From a bacterium (GTDB lineage: Bacteria; Pseudomonadota; Alphaproteobacteria; Micavibrionales; UBA2020), in contig JAQSDV010000004.1 of the NCBI GenBank assembly GCA_029945425.1, positions 1,164,991 through 1,228,990 on the forward strand: a stretch of 64,000 nt of DNA, written 5' to 3'. Below the pieces are notes generated by a model. The model did not search any database, had not been told where the DNA came from, and was given only the letters and a program-made list of their open reading frames with translations. Below are positions 28,275-37,536 of the stretch, piece by piece. The position numbers and the translations under genes were made by a program. Position 1 is the stretch's first letter, and the number at the start of each line of letters is the position of its first letter.

Positions 28275-29891
28275 ATGATTTTTACGCGCAGGCAGCTGCT
28301 GAAATCCGGCGCGGCATTGATGACGGCACTCGGCTTCGGTCGCGTGTCACTGGCGGACGCCGCATCCCCCGTCACCGGAAAAATCCTCGGCGCATCGGCG
28401 AAGGTCGGGCACCAGCTGCGTGGCGGGTCGTTTCCTGCGCCTGCAACGACGGTCGAGAAAGATACCGTCATCATCGGCGGCGGCATTGCGGGTCTTGCTG
28501 CCGGATACCGGTTGCTGAATGCGGGCGTGATAGATTTCACCATCCTTGAGCTGGAAGCCGAAACCGGCGGCAATGCGCAAAGCGGGAAAAACAATATCTC
28601 GGCCTATCCGTGGGGTGCGCATTATGTGCCGTTGCTGACGGATGAATCAAAGCCGGTCAAAAAACTGTTCCGCGAACTTGGCATTATCACGGGCGAAGAT
28701 GACAAAGGCCGCGCGATTTATAACGAATACTACCTCTGCTCCGACCCGCATGAACGGCTTTACATGTTCGGCCGCTGGCAGGAAGGGCTTGTGCCGCAGA
28801 CGGGCGCCACCGATGAAGACCGCCGCCAGTATGATGCGTTCTTCAAGCAGGTTGAGGGCTTGCGCAATGTGCGCGGCAAGGACGGCAAAAAACTTTTCGC
28901 CATTCCCGTCGATGACAGCTCGCAGGATGCCGAATGGCTGGCGCTTGATACGCTCACCATGCGGGAATGGATGATGCGGGAAGGCTATACGTCGAAATAC
29001 CTGCAATGGCATGTCGATTACGGCTGCCGCGACGATTACGGCGTGACGCTGGATGATACCTCTGCTTGGGCGGGCATCCATTATTTCGCCGGACGGTCGG
29101 GCGTTGCGGCCAATACCGATGACAGCAATTTTGTCACATGGCCGGAGGGTAACGGCTTTATCGCCAGAAAGCTGGCCGCGCCGCTCGCGGGCAATATCAC
29201 GACGCAGGCATTGGTCTTCGCGGTGAAGCGCGAGGACGAGCGCGTGACCGTCGATTACCTCGACCAGAAAACGGGCAGCGCGCACCGCATTTCCGCCCGC
29301 ACCGTCATCATGGCGACGCCGCAATTTGTATCCGCGCGGCTGCTCCCGGAAGTGTCGGCGGAAAATTTCACCTATGCGCCTTGGGCGGTTGCCAATATCA
29401 CGCTCGATCGTTTGCCGGAGGGCACAGGGGCGGAGCTGTCATGGGACAACATGGTCTATGACAGCAAATTGCTGGGCTATGTCGTGGCGACGCATCAGGG
29501 GCTGGAAACCAATCCCCGCAAAACCGTGCTGACCTATTACTGGCCGCTCAGTCACCTGCCGCCCAAGCAGGCACGGGAGGAGGCTTTGGCGCGCAGCTAC
29601 GGGCAATGGCGCGATATTTTCCTCGGCGAATTGCTGGCGGTGCATCCGGAACTGAAGGGCTTCGTCAAATCGCTCGATGTCTGGATCTGGGGGCATGCGA
29701 TGGTGCGTCCCGTGAAGGGCTTCATGTGGGGCGATGCCCGGCGCAATGCGCTGAAGCAAGCCCCGCCTATATTCCACGCCCATTCCGATATGAGCGGCAT
29801 TTCGATTTTCGAGGAAGCCTATATCCACGGCGTCCGCGCCGCCGAAAACACGCTGAAGCATCTCGGCCACAAATTCGAGAGCGAGCTGTAG
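28275..29891 (+). CDS. Tat-exported FAD-dependent oxidoreductase, amine-oxidase-like
   Basis: 538 residues. The N-terminus TRRQLLKSGAALMTALGFG is a twin-arginine signal, so the folded flavoprotein is exported. A Rossmann FAD motif follows at about 72-85 (DTVIIGGGIAGLAAGYRL) with the ETGGNAQSG continuation typical of NAD(P)-binding_8/amine-oxidase-like flavoproteins. A C-terminal FAD segment near the end (HSDMSGISIFEEAYIHGVR) closes the fold. The reaction is unknown. Its place between an aminopropyltransferase and SpeD makes a polyamine or amine oxidase an attractive inference, not shown by sequence. It is separated from the next gene by one base. Confidence 0.75.
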   Translation: MIFTRRQLLKSGAALMTALGFGRVSLADAASPVTGKILGASAKVGHQLRGGSFPAPATTVEKDTVIIGGGIAGLAAGYRLLNAGVIDFTILELEAETGGNAQSGKNNISAYPWGAHYVPLLTDESKPVKKLFRELGIITGEDDKGRAIYNEYYLCSDPHERLYMFGRWQEGLVPQTGATDEDRRQYDAFFKQVEGLRNVRGKDGKKLFAIPVDDSSQDAEWLALDTLTMREWMMREGYTSKYLQWHVDYGCRDDYGVTLDDTSAWAGIHYFAGRSGVAANTDDSNFVTWPEGNGFIARKLAAPLAGNITTQALVFAVKREDERVTVDYLDQKTGSAHRISARTVIMATPQFVSARLLPEVSAENFTYAPWAVANITLDRLPEGTGAELSWDNMVYDSKLLGYVVATHQGLETNPRKTVLTYYWPLSHLPPKQAREEALARSYGQWRDIFLGELLAVHPELKGFVKSLDVWIWGHAMVRPVKGFMWGDARRNALKQAPPIFHAHSDMSGISIFEEAYIHGVRAAENTLKHLGHKFESEL

Positions 29892-29892
29892 C

Positions 29893-30996
29893 ATGAAAAA
29901 GCAGCCCTGGATCGCCTCCGCACCTATCGACCTCGGTTTTATCATCGGCCCCGCCTTTGCGGTGACAGCGGCGGTCGTGCTGTTCCGCGATAAACTCGCC
30001 ATGGTCGATGGCACGCCGCCGTGGCTGTGGCTGCTGCTGGTGGTGGGTGTCGATGTCAGCCATGTCTACAGCACGCTGTTCCGCACCTATCTCGACAGGG
30101 AAGAGCTGAAAAAGCGGCAGGCACTCTATACCCTCGCGCCGCTGCTCGCATGGGTCGGCGGGGCGATGCTGTATAGCATCGACGCGATTGTGTTCTGGCG
30201 CACGCTTGCCTATCTGGCGGTATTCCATTTCATGCGCCAGCAATACGGACTGATGATGATCTATTCCCGCGCCGAACGTGATCGCCCGCAATGGACGCGC
30301 AAAATCGATCAGGCGGTTATCTACCTCGCCACTTTATTCCCGCTCATCTATTGGCATGTGCATCACCGCGCCTTCAACTGGTTCGTGGCGGGTGATTTCG
30401 TCCGCATTGACTTGCCGCAACTGGGCATCGCGGCGGGTGCGCTGTTCGGCATCGTGATGCTGGCGTACATAGCCAAGGAAATCCGTTTTTCGCGGGCCGA
30501 GAAAAACATCAACGCGCCGAAACACCTGCTGCTGCTCGGCACCGCGCTGTCTTGGGGCGTGGGGATTGTGGTGTTCAACAGCGATATCGCCTTCACGGCG
30601 ACCAATGTGATTGCGCATGGTATTCCTTACATGGCGCTGATCTGGGTTTTCGGGCGCAACCAGCGGGATCTCGATAAAACACCCTATGTGCAGCCGCGCC
30701 TTGCCAGCCTGTTCCAGTGGAAATTCGTACCTATATATATGCTCATGCTGTTCCTGCTGGCTTTCGTCGAGGAAGGGCTGTGGGACGGGCTGATCTGGCG
30801 CGAGCACGCCAGCTTTTTCGCGGCGTTTCGCTTGTTGCCGCAGGCGGTGCCGGAGGATATTATGGTCTGGCTGATTCCCCTGCTGGCCCTGCCGCAGGCG
30901 GTGCATTACATCCTCGACGCGTTTATCTGGAAGCATGACCTGAAGGATTCGGAATGGAAAAAGATATTGTTCTATCAAAAATCAAAAGCGGCCTGA
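29893..30996 (+). CDS. polytopic membrane protein, unknown
   Basis: 367 residues with about eight or nine hydrophobic spans (for example FIIGPAFAVTAAVVLF, WLWLLLVVGVDV, LAYLAVFHFM, LGIAAGALFGIVMLAYI, FVPIYMLMLFLLAFV). Charged motifs FRTYLDREELKKRQ and MRQQYGLMMIYSRAERD lie in loops, and several His residues (VSHVYS, FHFMRQ, HVHHRAF, AHGIPY) lie at span ends, which could bind metal. I recognise no family. It is coupled to its neighbours (1 bp after the flavoprotein; SpeD begins 43 bp before its end), so it is likely part of the same envelope system. Confidence 0.7.
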   Translation: MKKQPWIASAPIDLGFIIGPAFAVTAAVVLFRDKLAMVDGTPPWLWLLLVVGVDVSHVYSTLFRTYLDREELKKRQALYTLAPLLAWVGGAMLYSIDAIVFWRTLAYLAVFHFMRQQYGLMMIYSRAERDRPQWTRKIDQAVIYLATLFPLIYWHVHHRAFNWFVAGDFVRIDLPQLGIAAGALFGIVMLAYIAKEIRFSRAEKNINAPKHLLLLGTALSWGVGIVVFNSDIAFTATNVIAHGIPYMALIWVFGRNQRDLDKTPYVQPRLASLFQWKFVPIYMLMLFLLAFVEEGLWDGLIWREHASFFAAFRLLPQAVPEDIMVWLIPLLALPQAVHYILDAFIWKHDLKDSEWKKILFYQKSKAA

Positions 30997-31373
30997 CGGA
31001 TGACTTTGTTGCACCCGGCATGCACCTGCTGATCGATTTCTGGGGCTGCGCGAATATGCAGGATGAAAACGGCATCGGGCAGGCGCTGCGCCGCGCCGCC
31101 GCCGATGCGGGCGCGACCGTGCTGGATGTGCATTTGCACAGCTTCGGCGAACAATCGGGCATCACGGGCGTCGCGACGCTCGCGGAATCGCATATCAGCA
31201 TCCATACCTGGCCGGAAATCGATTACGTCGCGCTCGACGTTTTTGTTTGCGGCAGCTGTAACGCGTATAAGGCGCTTGATGCGCTGGTTGAATATTTCAA
31301 GCCTGTGCGCCAGCAACTGACCGCGCATGAACGCGGCGTGCCAAACATCACCGAAACACGGGCGATCGCATGA
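30954..31373 (+). CDS. speD: S-adenosylmethionine decarboxylase proenzyme
   Basis: 139-residue pyruvoyl enzyme that makes decarboxylated AdoMet, the aminopropyl donor for spermidine-type polyamines. The self-cleavage site is visible as [13 protein letters not shown], where the Ser after Glu becomes the pyruvoyl group. [11 protein letters not shown] near residue 25 and [17 protein letters not shown] (Cys active site) are the other family blocks. The size matches the prokaryotic SpeH-type class. The start at 30954 follows AAGGA and lies 43 bp inside the membrane-protein gene. The stop overlaps the copper ATPase start (ATGA). With the SpeE-like protein it forms a polyamine branch inside this locus. 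Confidence 0.93.
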   Translation: MEKDIVLSKIKSGLTDDFVAPGMHLLIDFWGCANMQDENGIGQALRRAAADAGATVLDVHLHSFGEQSGITGVATLAESHISIHTWPEIDYVALDVFVCGSCNAYKALDALVEYFKPVRQQLTAHERGVPNITETRAIA

Positions 31374-33577
31374 CCGACGAGCCGCAGCCCGCAGCGCCGC
31401 ATGCCTGCTGCGGCGGTCATAGCCATTCAAAACCGAAACCCCACGCGCCGATCATGGTGCCCGTGGGCGTTGACGTCAAAACATCTTATATCTGCCCCAT
31501 GTGCCCCGGTGTGCGCAGCGCCGTGCCGGCATCCTGCCCCGTCTGCGGTATGGCGCTGGAACCCGAATTTGTCACGGCCGATGCCGGACCCAATCATGAA
31601 CTCGAATATATGCGCCGCCGTTTCTGGGGCGCGGCTGTCTTAACGATCCCTGTTTTCGCGGTCGAAATGGCGCGCCACTTCGGGCACAACGCCGATTTCA
31701 TGTCGGATGTTTTCGTGATGCGCCTGCAAATGGCCTTTGCGACGCCTGTGGTATTGTGGGCGGGCTGGCCGTTTTTCCAGCGCGGCTGGCAATCTATCCG
31801 CACCGGAAATTTGAACATGTTCACCCTGATCGCCATCGGCACGGGCGTGGCGTGGCTCTACAGCATGGTCGCAACCTTGTTCCCTGCCATTTTCCCCGCG
31901 GGATTCCAAGGCGAACATGGGTTGGCTGTTTATTTTGAATCCGCCGCCGTTATCATCACGCTGGCATTGCTGGGGCAGGTGCTGGAACTGCGCGCGCGTG
32001 ACAAGACGGGCAGCGCGATCCGCGAATTGCTGAAGCTCGCCCCCAAAACCGCGCGCGTTGTGCGCGACGGTATTGAATCCGAAATCAAGCTGGAGGATAT
32101 CGTGGCGGGCAACTACCTGCGCGTCCGTCCCGGCGAACGCATCCCCGTCGATGGCGTCATTGTGGATGGCGCCAGCCATCTGGACGAATCCATGCTGACG
32201 GGCGAAGCGATGCCGGTTGCGAAGGCGGCAAGCGATACCGTGACCGGCGGCACGTTCAACCGCGAAGGCAGTTTCGTTTTCCACGCCGAAAAGGTCGGCC
32301 GCGACACCATGCTGTCACGCATCGTGCAACTGGTATCCGAAGCGCAGCGCAGCCGCGCGCCGATCCAGCGTCTGGCCGATAAATTCTCGGGCTGGTTCGT
32401 GCCGGCGGTCGTGACCGTCGCCATTATCAGCTTTATTTACTGGTCGCTGTTCGGCCCATCTCCTGCGATGGGTTATGGTCTGCTTTGCGCGGTGTCAGTT
32501 TTGATTATCGCCTGCCCCTGCGCGCTCGGCCTTGCAACGCCGATGTCCGTCATGACGGGCATCGGGCGCGGTGCTGCGGCGGGCGTGCTGGTGCGTAATG
32601 CCGAAGCGCTCGAGATGCTGGAGAAGGCCGATGTATTGGTGATCGATAAAACCGGTACGCTGACGACCGGCAAGCCTGCGGTGACGGCGGTTGTGGCGGC
32701 GGCGGGTTATAATGAAACCATCCTGCTGTCGCTCGCGGCAGCGCTGGAGCAGGGGAGCGAGCACCCGATCGCGCAGGCGATCGTGGCGGCGGCATCCGAC
32801 AAAAAACTCCCGCTGCCCAAGGTGACCGAATTCACCGCCATCCCCGGCCGCGGCGTTTGCGGCGACTGGGAGGACGGGGAAGTGATGCTGGGCAATGCGG
32901 GTCTGGTCGACGGTGTCGATTTTTCAGGCGTCGCAGCACGGGCAACGGAATTGCAGGCGGGCGGCGCGACCGTCGTTTATCTCGCCGCCGATGGCAAACC
33001 CGTCGGGATTATCGCGGTCAGCGACCAGATCAAACCGAATGCCGCCGAAGCCATCCGAAACCTGAAAATGCAGAATTTGCGCGTGATCATGCTGACGGGC
33101 GATGCCCAAGGTGCGGCGGATGCGGTGGCGAAGCAAGTCGGCATTTCGGAAGTTTTCGCGGGCGTGCTGCCGCATGACAAGGCGCGCGTGGTGAAGGACC
33201 TGCAAAAACAGGGCAGGCTGGTGGCGATGGCGGGCGACGGCATCAATGATGCGCCCGCGCTGGCGCAGGCCGATATCGGCATCGCGATGGGCACCGGCGC
33301 GGATATCGCGCTGCAAAGCGCCGGCATCACGCTGCTGCATGGCGACCTGACGGGAATCTTGCGCGCGCGCAACCTGTCGAAAGCGACCATGCGCAATATC
33401 CGCCAGAACCTTTTCTTCGCCTTCGTCTATAACGCGGCGGGCGTACCGATTGCGGCGGGCATCCTTTATCCCTTCTTCCACATCCTGCTCAGCCCCATCC
33501 ATGCGGCGGCGGCGATGAGCCTCAGTTCGCTGTCCGTGATTCTCAATGCCTTACGTTTACGCCGCGCGAAAATTTGA
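31370..33577 (+). CDS. copA: copper-translocating P1B-type ATPase
   Basis: 735-residue heavy-metal exporter. The N-terminus is a Cys/His-rich tail ([13 protein letters not shown]) and then a heavy-metal-binding domain [20 protein letters not shown] rather than a classic HMA domain. Core motifs in order are LTGEAMPV, the membrane CPC motif [13 protein letters not shown], the phosphorylated Asp in [20 protein letters not shown] and [20 protein letters not shown]. The CPC plus the C-terminal [18 protein letters not shown] pattern indicates Cu(I). The ATGA overlap with speD ties copper export to the polyamine block, an unusual pairing. No CopZ, CueR or multicopper oxidase gene is visible nearby. 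Confidence 0.93.
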   Translation: MTDEPQPAAPHACCGGHSHSKPKPHAPIMVPVGVDVKTSYICPMCPGVRSAVPASCPVCGMALEPEFVTADAGPNHELEYMRRRFWGAAVLTIPVFAVEMARHFGHNADFMSDVFVMRLQMAFATPVVLWAGWPFFQRGWQSIRTGNLNMFTLIAIGTGVAWLYSMVATLFPAIFPAGFQGEHGLAVYFESAAVIITLALLGQVLELRARDKTGSAIRELLKLAPKTARVVRDGIESEIKLEDIVAGNYLRVRPGERIPVDGVIVDGASHLDESMLTGEAMPVAKAASDTVTGGTFNREGSFVFHAEKVGRDTMLSRIVQLVSEAQRSRAPIQRLADKFSGWFVPAVVTVAIISFIYWSLFGPSPAMGYGLLCAVSVLIIACPCALGLATPMSVMTGIGRGAAAGVLVRNAEALEMLEKADVLVIDKTGTLTTGKPAVTAVVAAAGYNETILLSLAAALEQGSEHPIAQAIVAAASDKKLPLPKVTEFTAIPGRGVCGDWEDGEVMLGNAGLVDGVDFSGVAARATELQAGGATVVYLAADGKPVGIIAVSDQIKPNAAEAIRNLKMQNLRVIMLTGDAQGAADAVAKQVGISEVFAGVLPHDKARVVKDLQKQGRLVAMAGDGINDAPALAQADIGIAMGTGADIALQSAGITLLHGDLTGILRARNLSKATMRNIRQNLFFAFVYNAAGVPIAAGILYPFFHILLSPIHAAAAMSLSSLSVILNALRLRRAKI

Positions 33578-33925
33578 AAATTAGCCTGTCGCATTCGTCA
33601 CATTCGCGGTAACGCGCGTCGCATTTTGAAAAAATTATTCGGCGCGGAAATGCCTCATCCGGTTCAGCAAATGCCTGTCCGTCACGCGTGGTCACCAAAA
33701 ATTACCTTGTAACGGAGGTCAAAGTTGAGACAATTTCCATAGGCTCAAGAAGTGTGAGCGACCCCCGACATCAACCTGGAAATCCCGGCAAATCCAGAGC
33801 AGGATTTGTTTTTCGTAAATTTGAAATTTAATAAACAGGCCGCATAGCCTTGCCTTTTCCATGCCGCAGGCTAGGATTCATTCATACAAGAAAAGTAAAC
33901 ATAACAACAATTTTGAGGCACAAGC
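33578..33925. other. 348-bp stretch with no recognised gene
   Basis: Lies between the copper ATPase and the M3 peptidase. No open frame with a ribosome site longer than about 20 codons, no tRNA-like cloverleaf and no strong hairpin were seen. The last third is AT-rich and ends with a GAGG site, so it should contain the peptidase promoter, but I cannot point to clear -35 and -10 boxes. Confidence 0.5.
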
Positions 33926-36094
33926 ATGTCCGCAAAACTTCCCGACCTGTCGGCTAACCCGCTCGTCAACGCGCCGTCCTATCCCTATGGCGCGCCGCCG
34001 CTCGATATCATCAAGACCGAGCATTTCCTGCCCGCGCTCACCCATTACATGGAAGAAGCAAAACAGCAGGTCGCGGACATCAAGAACAACCGCGCCCCCG
34101 CCACGTTCAAGAACACGATCGAGGCGCTGGAATTTTCCGGCCGCAACCTTGGCCGCGCCTCGACCATTTTCGGCAACCTTGCCGGCGCGAATGCCGACGA
34201 CACCCTGCGCGCGATTGAAACGCAAGTGTCGGTCATGAGCGTGCAGCATGCGAACGACATCATGCTGGATGCGGATTTGTTCAAACGCGTGAAGGCCGTA
34301 TACGACGACCGCGCGAACCTGAAACTGACGCCGGAACAGGCGATGCTGCTGGGCGAAACGTACAAGAGCTTCGTGCGCAGCGGCGCGAACCTGGATGACG
34401 CGAAGAAAACCGAGCTGCGCGCCGTCGAGGAAAAACTGGCGGAGCTGGCGACCACGTTCAAGAACAACACGGTCAAGGGGACAGATGCCTGGGAAAAGGT
34501 GATCGATAACGAAAAAGACCTCGTCGGCCTGCCCGATCGCGTGAAGGCGATGTACAAGGATTATGCGGACGAAAAGGGCCTCACCGGCAAATGGCTGATC
34601 AAGCTGTCGCCGCCCCCGATCGATATCGCGGAATACAGCGAAAACCGCGCCCTGCGCGAAGAAGTGCATAAGGCGCGCACGAATGTCGCCTTCGGCGGCC
34701 CGTATGACAACCGTCAGGTCGTGCTGGATATGGTGGCGGCGCGCCAGAAAAAAGCGGAGCTGCTGGGCTTTAACAGCTACGCGGCTTTCGTGCTGGATGA
34801 CCGCATGGCGAAGAACCCGAAAACGGTCATGGATTTCCTTGACCGCAACGAAGCGGTTTACAAACCCGCAGCCGAAGACTTTGTGAAAAAAGTCACCGAT
34901 TACGCACAGAAAACCGACGGCATCACCGGCCTGAAGCCGTGGGATATGGGCTATTACAGCCGCAAGCTGAAGGAAGAAACATTCCAGCTGAACATGGAAG
35001 AGCTGCGCCCCTATTTCGATCTTGAACAGGTGCTGGAAGGCCTGCGCAAGCATGCGGAAAGCCTGTTCAACATCAACATGACGATCACGTCGGGCAAATA
35101 CCCCGTTTACCATGCCGATGTGAAGGTGTACGAAGTCACCGATAAATCGACCGGCGAAATGATCGGCCTTTTCTACGGTGATTTCTATGCGCGCCCGGGC
35201 CTGAAAAGCAACGGGGCGTGGATGAGCACGTTCCGCAACCGCGGGCTGAACGAAGAAGGCGAAAACGAATTCTCGATCGTCACCAACACCTGCAACTTCG
35301 CAAAACCGACGCCGGAACATGCGACGCTCCTGTCGATCGATGAAGTCCGCACCGTGTTCCACGAATTCGGCCATGGTCTCCACGCGCTGCTGGCGAAGGG
35401 CGATTACCAGTCGCTGACCGGCACGAACGTGAAATGGGATTTCGTGGAGCTGCCGTCGCAGCTGCAGGAAAACTGGGCGAAGAAAAAGGAAACGCTGGAT
35501 ACTTTCGCAAAACATCCCGAAACGCAACTGCTGCTGCCGGACGATGTCATCCAGAAGATCAACGACATGGAGAATTTCGACGCGGGTTACATGGGCCTGC
35601 GCCAGACGTTCTTTGGCAAGCTGGACATGAAATGGCACACGACCGACGCCAAGACGATCAAGGATGTCGAGGCATTCGAGGATAGCGTGATCCGCGAATC
35701 CTGGGTGTTCCCGCGCGAATACGGCGTCGGCACGCAATCGACCAGCTTTGGCCACCTGTTCGGTGGCGGCTATGCGGCCGGTTACTACAGCTATAAATGG
35801 GCGGAAGCGCTGGAAGCGGATGTCTTCTCGGAATTCGAGAAGAAGGGGCTGTACCACCGCGAAAGTGCCGACAAGCTGAAGGAACACATTTATGGCCGCG
35901 GCGGCACCGCCGATCCGGCCGAGCTGTTCCATGCGATGATGGGCCGCGAACTGGATCCGGACGCGCTGTTCCGCAGGGAGGGGCTACTGCCAGAAAACGG
36001 CCTAAAAAAGCCGGCTAACGGCAACGCGCCTGACAAGGCCGTGCCGCCCGCCGCCAACCGCAACAACAAGATCGGCCCGAAATTCGGCACCTGA
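33926..36094 (+). CDS. M3-family metallopeptidase (peptidyl-dipeptidase Dcp / oligopeptidase A type)
   Basis: 722-residue zinc peptidase that degrades small peptides in cytoplasm or periplasm. The catalytic motif HEFGHGLHALLAKG is at about residues 477-490, with the third zinc ligand region around the following MENFDAGYMG part. The N-terminal helical half matches thimet-type peptidases (NPLVNAPSYPYGAPPLDIIK at the start, typical of Dcp). No clear signal peptide is present. The C-terminus carries an extra Asn/Ala/Pro-rich tail of about 25 residues. It stands alone between the empty stretch upstream and a strong hairpin terminator 20 bp after its stop. Confidence 0.92.
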   Translation: MSAKLPDLSANPLVNAPSYPYGAPPLDIIKTEHFLPALTHYMEEAKQQVADIKNNRAPATFKNTIEALEFSGRNLGRASTIFGNLAGANADDTLRAIETQVSVMSVQHANDIMLDADLFKRVKAVYDDRANLKLTPEQAMLLGETYKSFVRSGANLDDAKKTELRAVEEKLAELATTFKNNTVKGTDAWEKVIDNEKDLVGLPDRVKAMYKDYADEKGLTGKWLIKLSPPPIDIAEYSENRALREEVHKARTNVAFGGPYDNRQVVLDMVAARQKKAELLGFNSYAAFVLDDRMAKNPKTVMDFLDRNEAVYKPAAEDFVKKVTDYAQKTDGITGLKPWDMGYYSRKLKEETFQLNMEELRPYFDLEQVLEGLRKHAESLFNINMTITSGKYPVYHADVKVYEVTDKSTGEMIGLFYGDFYARPGLKSNGAWMSTFRNRGLNEEGENEFSIVTNTCNFAKPTPEHATLLSIDEVRTVFHEFGHGLHALLAKGDYQSLTGTNVKWDFVELPSQLQENWAKKKETLDTFAKHPETQLLLPDDVIQKINDMENFDAGYMGLRQTFFGKLDMKWHTTDAKTIKDVEAFEDSVIRESWVFPREYGVGTQSTSFGHLFGGGYAAGYYSYKWAEALEADVFSEFEKKGLYHRESADKLKEHIYGRGGTADPAELFHAMMGRELDPDALFRREGLLPENGLKKPANGNAPDKAVPPAANRNNKIGPKFGT

Positions 36095-36113
36095 TCCTTT
36101 CCGGTTCAAACAT

Positions 36114-36151
36114 AAAAAAACGGCGCTGATATGATCAGCGCCGTTTTTTTT
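36114..36151. terminator. bidirectional rho-independent terminator
   Basis: A 10-bp perfect stem (CGGCGCTGAT with ATCAGCGCCG) around an ATG loop is flanked by seven A on the left and eight T on the right. It can end the M3 peptidase transcript on the plus strand and the small minus-strand gene from the other side. Confidence 0.92.
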
Positions 36152-36165
36152 GAAACTGTTTTTTT

Positions 36166-36345
36166 TCAGTCCGTCGCGCGGGAGCAGCAATCGGATTCCT
36201 TGGACAGCAATACGTCCTGCTGTTCGGGCACGCGCGAAATGCGTTTCAGCAGAATAGATGCCGAACGGGTGGAGAGGCGCGATGCGGTGATGCGCATGTC
36301 TTTTGCATCCTGGCTTGCGCGGGCGGCGGTTGATGGGAATGTCAT
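36166..36345 (-). CDS. 59-residue hypothetical protein
   Basis: A short minus-strand gene between the shared terminator and the alpha/beta hydrolase. An AAAGGCAGG ribosome site lies 6-7 bp before the ATG, and the stop is 15 bp from the terminator stem, the layout of a real transcription unit. The peptide begins MTFPSTAARASQDAKDMR, has an Arg/Ser-rich middle (ITASRLSTRSASILLKRISR) and ends with a Cys pair in SDCCSRATD. No family is recognised. The opposite strand is also open here, but that frame begins inside the terminator. Confidence 0.5.
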   Translation of the reverse strand: MTFPSTAARASQDAKDMRITASRLSTRSASILLKRISRVPEQQDVLLSKESDCCSRATD

Positions 36346-36467
36346 GAGTGCCTGCCTTTCTTTTTATTGCGTAAGGTAAAAGAATAAACCGGATCGTGTT
36401 TTTTGTCTGCCGCTGATGCGGCTGATTCTTATAACATTGTTGCGTATTCGCGGCGTGATTGACAAAC

Positions 36468-36485
36468 GCAACGATGGTGCGTTGC
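36468..36485 (-). terminator. short hairpin after the alpha/beta hydrolase gene
   Basis: GCAACG and CGTTGC form 6-bp arms with a 6-bp loop, 11 bp past the hydrolase stop on the minus strand. The following T content is poor, so it may be only a weak terminator. Confidence 0.3.
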
Positions 36486-36495
36486 AGCAGTGACG

Positions 36496-37434
36496 TTATG
36501 TTGCGCTGCTCCGCAAATGGTCGAGAATGAATTGTTGCGTTGCGTCATCGGCCAGCGCGGGTACATGGCCGGCCCCCGGCACGACATGGATTTTTGCATC
36601 GGGCCGCAGCGCCTTGAAATCCTCGATCTCCTGCGGCGTGCACAAATCGGATACGCCGCCCGCGATTAGCGCGACGGGGCAGGGGATCAGCGGCAATGCT
36701 GCGCTAAGGTCGATATCGGATTGCAGGTCAACGACGGCGCGGCGCGCAAGTTTCGGGTCGTAATGATAGATAAAACCATCCGGCGTTTCGCGCAGCTGGT
36801 GCTGTGTGTAATGTTGCCAGACTTCTTCGGGCACGGGGCCGAGCGGCAGGTTCTGGCGCAGGATGGCTTCATATTCCGTGCGGGCGGCGAAAACGGGCAG
36901 GGTCTCGCTTAAATATCCTGCGATGCGTTTCAGCGCGACGCCGTTCGGCTTGTGCGTGATGTCGTTGAGCGTGAGGGATTTGAAAAACCCCGCATCGCCC
37001 TTCAGCGCCATCACCATCGCGATGAGGCCACCCATCGACGTGCCGAGCCAGTGGACGGAGGGCAATTTCATTTGTTCGAGGAAAATTTTGAAAATGTCCG
37101 AATAGACCAGCACCGAATAATCATCGGCGTCGTCAAACCCGCTGCTGCCGCCACGCCCCGGCGCATCGACGGAGTAAAAATCGTACCCTTGGGAGGCGAG
37201 AAAAGCGCCGATATAATCCGCGTCGCGTTTCTGGCGCGTCAGGCCATGCACATATACGACCGTGCCGATGGCAACGCCCGACGGGCGGAACCGCGACCAG
37301 CCGAGGGTGATGTCTTTGTCCTTGTGCGCGGCGTGCAAAAGAGTGGAGCCGAGTTCGGGATCGTGGATATCGCGCTGCAGCAAGGTATTTACTCCGTTAA
37401 GATGCCCCGCACTGGCGGGTGAATGCCAAAACAT
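36496..37434 (-). CDS. alpha/beta hydrolase
   Basis: 312-residue serine hydrolase of the alpha/beta fold. The oxyanion region VVYVHGLTRQ, the nucleophile elbow LGTSMGGLIAM (Ser near residue 142), the acid region GVSDLCTPQEI and the catalytic His near the C-terminus in GAGHVPALADD are all visible. It resembles lysophospholipase/monoglyceride-lipase-type hydrolases (serine aminopeptidase S33 group), but the substrate is unknown. No signal peptide is seen. The proposed ATG lacks a clear ribosome site, so a slightly later start is possible. It is divergent from fadL. Confidence 0.85.
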   Translation of the reverse strand: MFWHSPASAGHLNGVNTLLQRDIHDPELGSTLLHAAHKDKDITLGWSRFRPSGVAIGTVVYVHGLTRQKRDADYIGAFLASQGYDFYSVDAPGRGGSSGFDDADDYSVLVYSDIFKIFLEQMKLPSVHWLGTSMGGLIAMVMALKGDAGFFKSLTLNDITHKPNGVALKRIAGYLSETLPVFAARTEYEAILRQNLPLGPVPEEVWQHYTQHQLRETPDGFIYHYDPKLARRAVVDLQSDIDLSAALPLIPCPVALIAGGVSDLCTPQEIEDFKALRPDAKIHVVPGAGHVPALADDATQQFILDHLRSSAT

Positions 37435-37536
37435 AGTTCGCGCAAGTCAAACGCGGCGTTTATGGAATAACGCTTTAGAAAGTTATTAACCGCCGCACCG
37501 CATAATCAGTATCATGAATGCAGGGAGTTTTTCAGC

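Noticed and set aside
33578..33925. tRNA, small RNA or riboswitch in the 348-bp gap
   Set aside because: No cloverleaf, conserved riboswitch core or intrinsic terminator could be drawn from the sequence.
36131..36379. 82-codon plus-strand frame after the M3 peptidase
   Set aside because: It begins inside the terminator hairpin and has no ribosome site; the minus-strand 59-codon gene fits the signals better.
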